Origin: a virus
DNA length: 24,346 bases
Virus record (IMG/VR): IMGVR_UViG_3300048686_000433
Coordinates: 1-24,346 of that record
Reading direction: 5' to 3' (one strand)
The stretch's first letter is position 1. Each line of letters begins with the position of its first letter. The notes beneath the pieces were generated by a model. The model saw only the letters and a program-made list of their open reading frames with translations, was not told the DNA's origin and did not search any database. Below, one piece after another: positions 13,680 through 20,258 of the stretch. Position numbers and translations under genes: made by a program.

Positions 13680-15803
13680 TTAGTTTCCTTTAGTTGCATC
13701 AATCATGTTAATATAATCTGCTACATCCTTTTTGTCAACATAATACGACAAACACTTCAGTAGCGGATAACGATTCAATAGTTCTTCACTTTGCTTTTTA
13801 TATTTTTCAATTACAGCCTTAGGATCAACTTTGTTGGTTGTTACAATGTTGTATGCCTTCAGCAACCGATCCGTATAGTATTGGTGATTACTATCAACTG
13901 TCTCTACACCTTCAAATTCTTTACAGAATTTACTATAGGGGCTATCTTTACTAATCTTTTCACTATTATACTTCTCAAAGGTTCTAAAGTCAATAGCCTG
14001 CTTGACCAAACCCATCACATCCTTTGTATCAAAACTTTCAAGTTTGGATTTAACGAATTGAGTAATTTCAACCCAGTTACTTTGTGATTTTACTGCTTCG
14101 ATATCATTCTTGCGTACACCATAAATTGTGTCTGTAAAGATACCACTACGGTACAAACATTCCTGATAATCCTTGATGTCCAGACTAGGCAATCCTACTG
14201 GAGTCCAATGATTCATTTCTACATAATAATGTGTCTTAGTCTTATCATAATCACTAGCAGTGCCAGCATTCGCCCAAACCATTGTGCGGCTATGACGGCT
14301 ACGCTCACGCAATTCAAGTTTAAGAATATTTGCCTTGCCCCAATTTCCACCACTATCACGATCTTTCTCATCTAGTGTACTAGCATACTGAACACGGGGA
14401 GGACTGTAAATGTCTTTGAAAAAGAGATTGGCAAGCATCGGTTCATTCTTGTCAGCCTTTTCAAGTACAAACACCGTTTCGGTATATTCTTTTTGTGTAT
14501 TGTTACGCCAGTGATATTTGGTTCGTTCAAATGCACCCCGTTTGGTATCGGTTACCACAAAGTAAATATTGTTTTGCGGCCAAATCTTCCAAGACAATTT
14601 GTATGCCTTAGTTGTATCATCCAAAACACTTTCAGTCTTGCCGTTAGTACACTTGTCGGAACTACGATCCTTACTGAATGCACGAATACTGATGTTATAC
14701 TTTTTGCTAAGGTCCTCAACACTTAAGGTGATAGGAGTCAAAAAGTTATAGTTGGTGCCAGTAGCCAATGGGAACTTCGTATCCTGTGCATACTTGATTA
14801 CGGCTTGACGCCAAAGATTTTCACGGTGACGCTTATTAAGGTAATCAGCACGATCCCAATAGTTAGTCAACTTGTCGGCTTCAGCCTTGATATGACTGAC
14901 CAATTGGTCATTCAACATGTTAAGTTTACGCTTGATAGCCTCAATTGTGCTAGGAATATAACTCAGGCCCTCACGACTTGCTTGGAAGTCTAGTTCGCCA
15001 ATATTAAATTCAATAACCAATCCACATTCAAGCATACTACGCAAACTACCTAGTGTAGATTCGGCTTGTGGCACCTCGATAGGATACGCAATATTACCCA
15101 TCAATGCAATACTGCGGTTACTGTCTACAGTGTGAATACCCTTGACAATATCACGGTCCTTGTATTCAATCTCAGGAAACTTGAAATCCCTACAACCATG
15201 AACAATGGGCCTTAGTGTAAAATATTTGTAAACCTGTTTAGATTCAGTTACAAACTTATCATAGTCATAACGGTCATTTACACTAAACTTGACCTCAACA
15301 CCATTGGGGTCGTCCGTTTCCTCCTCATGCATTAGTGCAATACTAGGAACACCTTGCTCATTAATAAAGGCAGTATAAATTCCTTTACGACCCCCACAGA
15401 TAGCGGTTACTGTAAAGTTGTCTGTATAAGAAAACGGAGACTTTGAACCAAGACCAAGAGCACCGATAAAATCATTACTATCGGCTTTAGTAGATTCGAA
15501 ATATGTAGTATAAATGCTTGTGACTTGTTCATGTGTAAGTCCGGTACCATAATCACGAATACTGAACCAAGGCTCTAGTGTATTCGGAAGATGAACATCA
15601 AAAGGCAGAGTGGGCTTGCCTGCGGCAACGTGACTGTCTACCGCATTGCAGGACAGTTCGCGGATGATAGCACGGATTTTGTTAGCATACAAGCCCGATG
15701 ATAGAATGTTAAATGCCTTAGCACTATTGCGAATGCGAAACTCACCGACTTGTCCAACGTTGGAAAGTACGGCTTGATTTTGTGGACTATTATTGATAAT
15801 CAT
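13680..15803 (-). CDS. rIIA: rIIA-like protein with GHKL-type ATPase domain
   Basis: A 707-residue protein, near T4 rIIA's 725. The N-terminal 130 residues are a GHKL (HSP90/MutL/histidine-kinase) ATP fold: N-box RAIIRELSCNAVDSH (E49, N53, D56), G1 box IRDYGTGL (D84) and G2 box IGALGLGSKSPFSYTD (113-128). The match to T4 rIIA is clear in 'ILSSGLYANKIRAIIREL' and 'SNDFIGALGLGSKSPFSYTD'. The middle and C-terminal parts are large, charged and not otherwise recognised. It overlaps the upstream 73-residue membrane protein (ATGA) and precedes rIIB by one base, so the operon order is 94-residue gene, membrane protein, rIIA, rIIB, ATPase. In T4 the rII proteins associate with the host membrane. Confidence 0.93.
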   Translation of the reverse strand: MIINNSPQNQAVLSNVGQVGEFRIRNSAKAFNILSSGLYANKIRAIIRELSCNAVDSHVAAGKPTLPFDVHLPNTLEPWFSIRDYGTGLTHEQVTSIYTTYFESTKADSNDFIGALGLGSKSPFSYTDNFTVTAICGGRKGIYTAFINEQGVPSIALMHEEETDDPNGVEVKFSVNDRYDYDKFVTESKQVYKYFTLRPIVHGCRDFKFPEIEYKDRDIVKGIHTVDSNRSIALMGNIAYPIEVPQAESTLGSLRSMLECGLVIEFNIGELDFQASREGLSYIPSTIEAIKRKLNMLNDQLVSHIKAEADKLTNYWDRADYLNKRHRENLWRQAVIKYAQDTKFPLATGTNYNFLTPITLSVEDLSKKYNISIRAFSKDRSSDKCTNGKTESVLDDTTKAYKLSWKIWPQNNIYFVVTDTKRGAFERTKYHWRNNTQKEYTETVFVLEKADKNEPMLANLFFKDIYSPPRVQYASTLDEKDRDSGGNWGKANILKLELRERSRHSRTMVWANAGTASDYDKTKTHYYVEMNHWTPVGLPSLDIKDYQECLYRSGIFTDTIYGVRKNDIEAVKSQSNWVEITQFVKSKLESFDTKDVMGLVKQAIDFRTFEKYNSEKISKDSPYSKFCKEFEGVETVDSNHQYYTDRLLKAYNIVTTNKVDPKAVIEKYKKQSEELLNRYPLLKCLSYYVDKKDVADYINMIDATKGN

Positions 15804-16021
15804 TCTGTCTTTTCCGTTACACCATTAGTTTTAAACAACAAACCGCAAAGTACAAGAATACCCCAGGCTTGCATCCAACCGATTTCTTTAACACCTGTGA
15901 TTGCATCAACAAGAAAATAATTCCATAGCAACATCACCGGCAAACTTAGAATCAGACCCACAACAAGTGCAATAGTTAGACCCATTGCCAATGCGACTGA
16001 AACCTTAATAAGTGTATCCAT
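15800..16021 (-). CDS. Small two-pass membrane protein (73 aa)
   Basis: A 73-residue protein with one long hydrophobic stretch near residues 6-33 (VALAMGLTIALVVGLILSLPV) and a second near 52-63 (AWGILVLCGLLFK). Between them, LLWNYFLVDAITGVKEIGWMQAWG fits a family of small phage membrane proteins with an LWN...W.A...L pattern (memory of many such hypothetical proteins). AAGGA precedes ATG 16019-16021. Its TGA overlaps the rIIA start by ATGA, so it is translated together with rIIA. A role with the membrane-associated rII proteins is plausible but not proven. Confidence 0.8.
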   Translation of the reverse strand: MDTLIKVSVALAMGLTIALVVGLILSLPVMLLWNYFLVDAITGVKEIGWMQAWGILVLCGLLFKTNGVTEKTE

Positions 16022-16029
16022 ATATTTCC

Positions 16030-16314
16030 TTACGCGGCAGTCAACATGTTAGCAGGTACGCGCCAGTTAGTCATGCCACTACGCACATGAATAAATTTAC
16101 GCTTTACATCCGTGACCTCACCAATCACAACCTGTCCGCTACGACTGGATGTAAACTTAACCTTGCTACCTCGTACAAAACTATTTTTTGCCTGTTTGAG
16201 CAGTTGGGCCCTTGCGAAGGTAACTGCACTAACAATGGAATTCAATTCATCATTGGTAAAACTACCAAACATGATGCTAGAATTAATTTGCTGAATTTCT
16301 GTAAACCGTTGCAT
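16030..16314 (-). CDS. Small phage protein with SH3/KOW-like C-terminus (94 aa)
   Basis: A 94-residue protein. The first half is helical (NDELNSIVSAVTFARAQLLKQAKN). The second half, VRGSKVKFTSSRSGQVVIGEVTDVKRKFIHVR then WRVPANMLTAA, has the 'G..V.F.....G....G.V......V.V' rhythm of a small SH3/KOW-like barrel, as in nucleic-acid or ribosome-binding proteins. Proteins with this sequence pattern are common in T4-like phages. GGAG is eight bases before ATG 16312-16314. It is the first gene of the five-gene rII operon. The promoter is the perfect-consensus element at 16346-16374. Confidence 0.78.
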   Translation of the reverse strand: MQRFTEIQQINSSIMFGSFTNDELNSIVSAVTFARAQLLKQAKNSFVRGSKVKFTSSRSGQVVIGEVTDVKRKFIHVRSGMTNWRVPANMLTAA

Positions 16315-16345
16315 TTAGAATCTCCGATTCAATGTTGATGAATGA

Positions 16346-16374
16346 ATTATATGATAAACTGGATTTATTGTCAA
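16346..16374 (-). promoter_or_regulatory. Perfect-consensus sigma70 promoter of the rII operon
   Basis: TTGACA (16374-16369), spacer ATAAATCCAGTTTATCA (17 bases) and TATAAT (16351-16346) on the minus strand. The TGA stop codon of the upstream 48-residue gene is bases 2-4 of TTGACA. The transcription start is expected near 16339 and the leader at about 25 bases. Confidence 0.92.
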
Positions 16375-16517
16375 TCCTGAGTAGCACAGTCGGTTTCAGT
16401 TTTAAGGATTTGGTTGTTGATGACAACACCACCATATGCTTGTTGGTAGCATAATGCAGTTGCCTCAATGTAGAAAGTGTAGATACGACCTTTTGTTGTA
16501 ATCAGGGTGTAATTCAT
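16371..16517 (-). CDS. Small phage protein (48 aa)
   Basis: A 48-residue frame starting MNYTLITTKGRIYTFYIEATA and ending KTETDCATQD. It begins with two beta-strands and a helix (ALCYQQAYGGVVIN), a mini-domain pattern common in small phage proteins that are left unannotated. AAGGA is upstream of ATG 16515-16517 and it has its own promoter at 16541-16569. Its TGA lies inside the TTGACA of the rII operon promoter, so gene end and promoter share bases. Function unknown. Confidence 0.75.
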   Translation of the reverse strand: MNYTLITTKGRIYTFYIEATALCYQQAYGGVVINNQILKTETDCATQD

Positions 16518-16540
16518 GTGCTTTCCTTACTGAAAACACT

Positions 16541-16569
16541 AGTATATCACACCCCTGATTATTTGTCAA
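16541..16569 (-). promoter_or_regulatory. Sigma70 promoter
   Basis: TTGACA (16569-16564), a 17-base spacer and TATACT (16546-16541) on the minus strand, driving the 48-residue gene. The TGA of the 55-residue gene upstream is bases 2-4 of its TTGACA. Confidence 0.88.
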
Positions 16570-16733
16570 ATATCTTCATCATCCCACATACCATTGCGGT
16601 ATTTGGGTTTACGCTGATAAAGATTCTTGGGCTTCATAACCCTATGCTTGAAGGGCAAGTCATCATCAAACAATGCCTGATGCGCCCTTGGTTTGGGTTT
16701 ACGAACCTTAAAAGTGATGATTTCCTTTTTCAT
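16566..16733 (-). CDS. Small basic phage protein (55 aa), possibly leaderless
   Basis: A 55-residue, Lys/Arg-rich protein, starting MKKEIITFKVRKPKPRAHQ and containing LPFKHRVMKPKNLYQRKPKYRNG before an acidic end (WDDEDI). The basic, Pro/Lys-rich centre suggests nucleic-acid or ribosome contact; no family is recognised. There is no Shine-Dalgarno: the -10 element TATAGT at 16748-16743 puts the expected transcription start about three bases before ATG 16733. So the mRNA would be leaderless or nearly so. An earlier ATG at 16740 is out of frame. Its TGA falls in the TTGACA of the promoter downstream. Confidence 0.75.
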   Translation of the reverse strand: MKKEIITFKVRKPKPRAHQALFDDDLPFKHRVMKPKNLYQRKPKYRNGMWDDEDI

Positions 16734-16742
16734 AATACATAT

Positions 16743-16771
16743 ACTATAACAAAAGTACTATTTTTTGTCAA
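16743..16771 (-). promoter_or_regulatory. Sigma70 promoter
   Basis: TTGACA (16771-16766), spacer AAAAATAGTACTTTTGT (17 bases) and TATAGT (16748-16743) on the minus strand. It drives the 55-residue gene, whose start codon lies about 10 bases from the -10 element. The TGA stop of the upstream WYL_2-like gene lies in this TTGACA. Confidence 0.85.
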
Positions 16772-17067
16772 ATGGTAAGTGCTATGCGTTTAATGGATTT
16801 CAAATTAAAACTACGCCAGCCCTTCGCTTCAACATCATAGACTGCTAGAGTATCCTCAGATTTTTTTCTTTCCTTTTTATCTTCTGTCACAGTAACAGAA
16901 GGTAATTGTTCAGGGTCTAGTGTGCATTTCATAATGCGTTCTGTACCATCTTTTTTGATGAATGTAACAGTTACTACAGTGGTTGGTAACACACCCCTTA
17001 ACCATTCGCCCAATTGCTTGAGTTCTTTTTCATCCAATGTATTTACTTGAGTTTCAATATTATTCAC
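16768..17067 (-). CDS. WYL_2/DUF2693-like Sm-fold protein (99 aa)
   Basis: A 99-residue protein with a small beta-barrel domain: TVVTVTFIKKDGTERIMKCTLDP, a charged insert (TEDKKERKKSEDT), then LAVYDVEAKGWRSFNLKSIKRI. This pattern (TF.K.DGT.R.M.CTLDP ... V.D....GWRSF....I) is that of the phage WYL_2 or DUF2693 family, which has an SH3/Sm-like fold and is common in T4-like genomes. GTG 17065-17067 is chosen as start because AGGTGA lies just upstream; a longer frame to 17118 would run deep into the DUF805 gene. It overlaps that gene by eight bases. It ends a four- to five-gene operon and its TGA lies in the next promoter. Molecular role unknown. Confidence 0.75.
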   Translation of the reverse strand: MNNIETQVNTLDEKELKQLGEWLRGVLPTTVVTVTFIKKDGTERIMKCTLDPEQLPSVTVTEDKKERKKSEDTLAVYDVEAKGWRSFNLKSIKRIALTI

Positions 17068-17404
17068 TTTGATCACCTGAAGGTAGACAGCCAAACACAA
17101 CACAACACACCAATCCAATTGGTGGCATAAAAATTAGAAATACTAATGATAGTGCGAACCAGGAGTTGAGTCCGGCATCACGACAACGCCTAGATGCGGT
17201 TGCTCCATACAACCAAACTAAACCTACTAGTACAGCAAAAGCAAGTACACTTGAAAAAAACATTCCAAACATGCCTGCAATCATACTAATTGCGCTGGCT
17301 AGGAAAATAAAAGGAAATAACAATCCTAGGCTTATAAGATAAACGCCCCAGTATTCACTACGTGAGGCGCGCCCTTCAAAATCGAAATATTTTTTATAGT
17401 TCAT
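17060..17404 (-). CDS. DUF805 inner-membrane protein
   Basis: A 114-residue membrane protein of the DUF805/YhaH type. The signature is 'YFDFEGRASRSEYWG' at the N-terminus, then two to three hydrophobic helices (LISLGLLFPFIFLASAISMI, about 23-43; LAFAVLVGLVWLYG, 53-67), and the second signature ATASRRCRDAGLNSWFAL (68-86) followed by a last helix. The family is found in bacterial chromosomes and some phages; its function is not settled. It starts one base after the TAA of the upstream gene and overlaps the GTG start of the next. The operon promoter is 18175-18203. Transfer from a bacterial host is plausible. Confidence 0.88.
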   Translation of the reverse strand: MNYKKYFDFEGRASRSEYWGVYLISLGLLFPFIFLASAISMIAGMFGMFFSSVLAFAVLVGLVWLYGATASRRCRDAGLNSWFALSLVFLIFMPPIGLVCCVVFGCLPSGDQSE

Positions 17405-17405
17405 T

Positions 17406-17873
17406 TTATTTCTTTATATCTTCACAATAAGTGAAAAATGTATTTAGTTTAGTTTCTTCGTTCCATGCCTTTGTGTAATCATTATCTTCGTCACAAAGTG
17501 CCAGTGCTTCTTTTTGCGTCACAATTCGGTGAGAAACAATTTGCTCTCCCAAATGTTGTTGGCTAAATTCTTTAGCCTCGTTCATGGTTACAGTATCCAA
17601 TGCCCAATCTTTTTTGTCATGACCATAATCATCTATACCAATTGGTACTTCTACTACATATCGATGACGAAATGTTGAGACTGTTTCGACCAATACCCAT
17701 TGTGTCTTTTCTTTTTTAGTCAATTGATATGCTCCATTTTCAAGTTCTTTCCATTCAAGTACATCCCCCTCTTGCCACCCTACTGTTTCTAACAGGTCCG
17801 ATGGGAATTCAATGATCGAATCTCCCGATTCAGGATCCTCTTTAACATCTAATATCCAACGCTTTTCATTCAT
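17406..17873 (-). CDS. Two-domain protein with AbrB/SpoVT-like N-terminus (155 aa)
   Basis: Residues 5-55 (RWILDVKEDPESGDSIIEFP, then LLETVGWQEGDVLEWKELENGAYQLTKK) match the AbrB/MazE/SpoVT swapped-hairpin pattern: a 'GDSIIEFP..LLE..GW.EGD.LEW' core. Residues 58-150 are a second domain beginning TQWVLVETVSTFRHRYVVEVP, with DWALDTVTMNEAKEFSQQHLG and ALCDEDNDYTKAWNEE. This second part also occurs in phage hypothetical proteins (memory). AbrB-like proteins bind DNA as dimers, so a regulator is possible, but the acidic charge is unusual for one. Acidic and Trp-rich. It starts one base after the upstream stop and ends one base before DUF805. Confidence 0.7.
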   Translation of the reverse strand: MNEKRWILDVKEDPESGDSIIEFPSDLLETVGWQEGDVLEWKELENGAYQLTKKEKTQWVLVETVSTFRHRYVVEVPIGIDDYGHDKKDWALDTVTMNEAKEFSQQHLGEQIVSHRIVTQKEALALCDEDNDYTKAWNEETKLNTFFTYCEDIKK

Positions 17874-17874
17874 A

Positions 17875-18165
17875 TTACATTGCTACCATTCTGATTAGAC
17901 CAATACTGTCAATAGTTGTAAGAAGAAGATAATTAGCCAGCATACCAAAGCTACGCCTAGTGTAACTAGCCCAAGCATACATAGCACACCCACTAATCCA
18001 AAGAGGATAAAGAATATGGAGAGGGGGAATAGGAACGGTAAAAGCCATAGTGATACTACACCCAATACTAATAAGCCAAGCGACCACTTCAATAACGAAC
18101 CTAACATGGTTACTTTTCCAATCCTCTTTAATCCAAGAAAAAATGCCAAAGAATATATCATTCAT
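17875..18165 (-). CDS. Phage membrane protein (96 aa), possibly leaderless
   Basis: A 96-residue protein with about three hydrophobic segments (FVIEVVAWLISIGCSITMAF; ILYPLWISGCAMYAWA; MLANYLLLTTIDSIGLI) and a polar N-terminal IKEDWKSNHVRF. The pattern 'KEDWKSN..RF..EV.AW.ISIG....' is seen in membrane proteins of many large phages. The promoter TTTACA-N17-TATAAT at 18203-18175 puts the expected transcription start about three bases from ATG 18165, with no Shine-Dalgarno. It heads an operon of four genes (18165 to 16768). The alternative frame over 17895-18161 is a shadow. Confidence 0.75.
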   Translation of the reverse strand: MNDIFFGIFSWIKEDWKSNHVRFVIEVVAWLISIGCSITMAFTVPIPPLHILYPLWISGCAMYAWASYTRRSFGMLANYLLLTTIDSIGLIRMVAM

Positions 18166-18174
18166 AATTGTTCA

Positions 18175-18203
18175 ATTATATATTGAAAACAATTATGTGT
18201 AAA
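18175..18203 (-). promoter_or_regulatory. Sigma70 promoter of the DUF805 operon
   Basis: TTTACA (18203-18198), a 17-base spacer and TATAAT (18180-18175) on the minus strand. It lies in the 60-base gap after the lipoprotein gene. The start codon follows 9 bases after the -10 element. Confidence 0.75.
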
Positions 18204-18225
18204 ATATATTGGGTGCAAGTATTAA

Positions 18226-18633
18226 TTAATGTCTACCGTGATGACGATGATGTCTATGATGGAAACCATGTCTATGATGATACCATCCCCAACCAAATCT
18301 TGGAGTATACACCCAAGCCATATTAGAATAAGGGGGAGAATAGTACGGTCTTACATAAACAACATTAGGAGGAACGTGATAATAAATTTGTTCTTGTGGG
18401 ACTTGTGAGACAATGATCGGAGGTGATTGTGGTTGCTGATTGTCCATGTTCTGACCAACCGCTCCGCCTGCGGCTGCACCGATAGCGGCTCCCACAATCG
18501 CACCACCAGTACCGCCCAATGTTTTGCCGGCGGCCGCACCTGTGATTGCTCCTAACACTTCACCGTTTTGACGATTGGTCGCACAACCTGTTAGTGCTAG
18601 TGCAATTGCAGAAATAAGTAGAATTTTTTTCAT
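18226..18633 (-). CDS. Glycine-zipper lipoprotein with His-rich tail
   Basis: A 135-residue predicted lipoprotein. The signal peptide MKKILLISAIALALTGC ends in the lipobox LTGC with Cys17 as the lipidation site. Residues 25-61 form glycine-zipper helices (EVLGAITGAAAGKTLGGTGGAIVGAAIGAAAGGAVG), as in Rick_17kDa/SlyB-type outer-membrane proteins. The C-terminal half is rich in Pro and Tyr, then ends in a cluster of about 14 histidines (GWYHHRHGFHHRHHRHHGRH region, about 114-135), possibly a metal-binding tail. AGAGG precedes ATG by seven bases. It is likely exported to the outer membrane of the infected cell. Candidate roles are superinfection exclusion, stress response or metal binding; none is proven. 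Possibly host-derived. Confidence 0.85.
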   Translation of the reverse strand: MKKILLISAIALALTGCATNRQNGEVLGAITGAAAGKTLGGTGGAIVGAAIGAAAGGAVGQNMDNQQPQSPPIIVSQVPQEQIYYHVPPNVVYVRPYYSPPYSNMAWVYTPRFGWGWYHHRHGFHHRHHRHHGRH

Positions 18634-18688
18634 AACTAACCTCTATACTAATATAACGCTTTTGAGCATTATTTTGTTGACATAGTAT

Positions 18689-19204
18689 TTAATCGTAGGT
18701 AGAGTTCTTTTTCTCAGACTTAATTACATTCCAAAGAATATCTTCTACCAATTCATTCAACGTAATATCTCTCTCATGTGCCATTGTCATTAGTCGGTAA
18801 AGTTCTTCACGTTCCAATTCAAGCGGCACTTGCACACGGGTGTCAAAATCCTCACCGTTAAAAATTGCCTCTGCTTTAGTAAGAAAATCTTCATGCACTT
18901 CCAAATCAATCCACTTTACATTGTCCCAGGCATGTTGCGGATCTACCCCGCGCTCTTTTGCTTCATCAAGATATGCATACTTAAATTCAGGACTGATCCA
19001 ACGATAGGGTTTAGTGCTTTCATTTTTTGAATCAATGGTTGCCTCGTAAACCTCTTGCGTGGCTGTATCGAATACAACACTGGCGTGAGCATACTCACTT
19101 TCAAAGTCTAAAAATCTTACATTAGGACCATAACAGCCCCATTGATAATCACTTCCACCAGTAATTCGGTGACTAAGTGCCTCGTTTACTTTGCTTAGAT
19201 GCAT
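18689..19204 (-). CDS. Phage protein with ribbon-helix-helix-like C-terminus (171 aa)
   Basis: A 171-residue protein. The first 60 residues (LSHRITGGSDYQWGCYGPNVRFLDFESEYAHASVVFD, with VYEATI) form a compact beta-rich domain that recurs in large-phage hypothetical proteins. A middle part holds KPYRWISPEFKYAYLDEAKERGVDP. The last 45 residues (RVQVPLELEREELYRLMTMAHERDITLNELVEDIL) follow the strand-helix-helix pattern of MetJ/Arc-type ribbon-helix-helix domains, so dimeric DNA binding is possible. AGAGG is seven bases before ATG 19202-19204. It overlaps the upstream 51-residue frame by 32 bases. Confidence 0.72.
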   Translation of the reverse strand: MHLSKVNEALSHRITGGSDYQWGCYGPNVRFLDFESEYAHASVVFDTATQEVYEATIDSKNESTKPYRWISPEFKYAYLDEAKERGVDPQHAWDNVKWIDLEVHEDFLTKAEAIFNGEDFDTRVQVPLELEREELYRLMTMAHERDITLNELVEDILWNVIKSEKKNSTYD

Positions 19205-19328
19205 GATTTACCTCTGGTTCATTCAGTTTATAATCAGGTACTTGTAGCCATAGTATCGTAAATCCTATGACTAGAATCAGTATAACAAGATTTTTAAATT
19301 TACGCAATAATATTTTTACCCAATCCAT
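19173..19328 (-). CDS. Small single-pass membrane protein (51 aa)
   Basis: A 51-residue frame starting MDWVKILLRKFKN, followed by an Ile/Leu/Val helix (LVILILVIGFTILWLQV, about 14-30) and a polar end. The basic N-terminus and single hydrophobic helix suggest an N-in membrane anchor. ATG 19326-19328 is used; ATG 19329-19331 is an in-frame alternative. GGGGTG lies just upstream. The frame overlaps the next gene by 32 bases, which lowers confidence. It fills a gap that would otherwise be about 170 bases without a gene. Confidence 0.5.
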   Translation of the reverse strand: MDWVKILLRKFKNLVILILVIGFTILWLQVPDYKLNEPEVNHASKQSKRGT

Positions 19329-19331
19329 CAT

Positions 19332-19360
19332 ACACCCCATGGTATTTATGCATGAGGTGT
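19332..19360. repeat. Inverted repeat upstream of the 51-residue gene
   Basis: ACACCCCATG (19332-19341) pairs with CATGAGGTGT (19351-19360) at nine of ten positions, with a nine-base loop. It covers the ribosome-binding region of the 51-residue gene, so it could fold into an mRNA hairpin that hides the start, or serve as an operator. No clear promoter was found in the adjoining gap. Confidence 0.5.
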
Positions 19361-19379
19361 AAAATTACTAAAATAGGAA

Positions 19380-19556
19380 CTAGATGCTAGTTACAAGAGG
19401 GCACTCCCTGCCGAACAACTTAAACAGTGCGTTTTCGGTTGCGGTTCTAACATCAAAGAATTCACGGAAATTTCGGTAGACTTCTACAAAGTTACTATAT
19501 TGATTTTTATCAGTCGCATACTTTTCTGCGGCTTCTAGGTATTTTCTATCATTCAT
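19380..19556 (-). CDS. Small phage protein (58 aa)
   Basis: A 58-residue, mostly helical frame: MNDRKYLEAAEKYATDKNQY, SNFVEVYRNFREFFDVRTATENALF and KLFGRECPL. No family is recognised. It overlaps the stop of the 59-residue gene by ATGA, a coupled arrangement repeated throughout this block. It ends about 20 bases before the inverted repeat at 19332-19360, so it is probably the last gene of the GIY-YIG operon (20258 to 19380). Confidence 0.65.
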   Translation of the reverse strand: MNDRKYLEAAEKYATDKNQYSNFVEVYRNFREFFDVRTATENALFKLFGRECPLVTSI

Positions 19557-19732
19557 TCTTCAACTCCGAAATGTTCTACCAATGCGTTATATGCAGTTGG
19601 ACTCGCACATTTTTTAGAAACAACAATCATACATTCCCTAACAATCAACTCGGCAAACTTCATATGATTTACATGGCTGATGTTAGGATCGGGCCATACT
19701 TGCCTAGCAAGTTCAAGAATTCGTTCGTTCAT
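19553..19732 (-). CDS. Small conserved phage protein (59 aa)
   Basis: A 59-residue frame starting MNERILELARQVWPDPNISH. The segment MKFAELIVRECMIVVSKK and the ending ALVEHFGVEE follow a pattern ('FAELIVREC......HFGVE') that recurs in very many large-phage small proteins annotated as hypothetical. It begins directly after the TAA of the 62-residue gene and overlaps the next by ATGA. Two or three short helices are expected. Function unknown. Confidence 0.75.
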   Translation of the reverse strand: MNERILELARQVWPDPNISHVNHMKFAELIVRECMIVVSKKCASPTAYNALVEHFGVEE

Positions 19733-19921
19733 TTACATATTTCCAATTTTTTGATACACTCTCAAACCAAACAATTGAACCATAAAGGTGTATCGTTCGG
19801 TGTCAAACCAATCATAACGGCGAACAAGTATTACAGGGAATTCGTTGAACATGATAGAAATGTAGTCATGCCAACGAACCGGACCTTTGAATTCATTGTA
19901 ATTTTTTAATGTGAAAAACAT
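19733..19921 (-). CDS. Small phage protein (62 aa)
   Basis: A 62-residue aromatic protein: VRWHDYISIMFNEFPVILVRRYDWFDTERYTFMVQLFGLRVYQKIG. The alternating hydrophobic pattern suggests a small beta-domain. No family is recognised. It starts one base after the end of the GIY-YIG gene, and its TAA abuts the next ATG, so it is in the same operon. Plus-strand frames over it are shadows. Confidence 0.65.
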   Translation of the reverse strand: MFFTLKNYNEFKGPVRWHDYISIMFNEFPVILVRRYDWFDTERYTFMVQLFGLRVYQKIGNM

Positions 19922-19922
19922 T

Positions 19923-20258
19923 TTACTTGACTCCGAAAGTGTTAAGAGCAGGTTGCAAAGTGTTGATTAGTTCAGTCTCGCGGCTATGAGCAGCCTTCTT
20001 GCCACGCACAACCTCGATAACACCGAACACAAAACGCTCGGCACCACGCTCACGCAAAGCACGGCTAAGACCCCAATCCTTGTTTTCAGTCATAGCCCGT
20101 TGCATATGCTTTTGCATACGACGGGTAAGTGTCTTACGAACATTACCTGCAAAGCAAAGGGCAGTAAGACCGATATAATAATCGGAGGTCACTACATCCT
20201 GAATGTAGTAGATGACCTGATTACGGTCTGTTCTGCGCTTGCGTTGTTTTTTCAGCAT
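19923..20258 (-). CDS. GIY-YIG nuclease domain protein, possibly leaderless
   Basis: A 111-residue protein. A basic start (MLKKQRKRRTDR) is followed by the GIY-YIG core: QVIYYIQDVVTSDYYIGLT (14-32) with the YIG-like tripeptide at 28-30, the catalytic-type Arg in LTRRMQKHM (46-47) and the metal-binding Glu94 in SRETELI, then LQPALNT with the conserved Asn. Length and single domain fit stand-alone phage GIY-YIG nucleases such as the Seg type, but no DNA-binding module is seen. The start codon sits at the expected transcription start of a perfect-consensus promoter (20265-20293), seven bases from the -10 element. So it may be a leaderless mRNA. Confidence 0.82.
   Translation of the reverse strand: MLKKQRKRRTDRNQVIYYIQDVVTSDYYIGLTALCFAGNVRKTLTRRMQKHMQRAMTENKDWGLSRALRERGAERFVFGVIEVVRGKKAAHSRETELINTLQPALNTFGVK

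Noticed and set aside
13235-13693. Plus-strand frame of 152 codons within rIIB
   Set aside because: Antisense to the conserved rIIB core; no start signals.
12653-13702. Earlier ATG 13702 as start of rIIB
   Set aside because: It would overlap rIIA by 23 bases and lacks a ribosome-binding site, whereas ATG 13678 has AAAGGA at seven bases.
17895-18161. Second minus-strand frame of 88 codons inside the 96-residue membrane gene
   Set aside because: The 96-residue frame has phage-like residue patterns and the better promoter; the other is a hydrophobic frame shadow.
18634-18691. A sigma70 promoter for the lipoprotein gene (TATATT near 18648) and a TAAATA at 18686-18691
   Set aside because: The best -35 partner (TCAACA) needs a 19-base spacer, and the TAAATA lies over 50 bases from the start; too weak to list.
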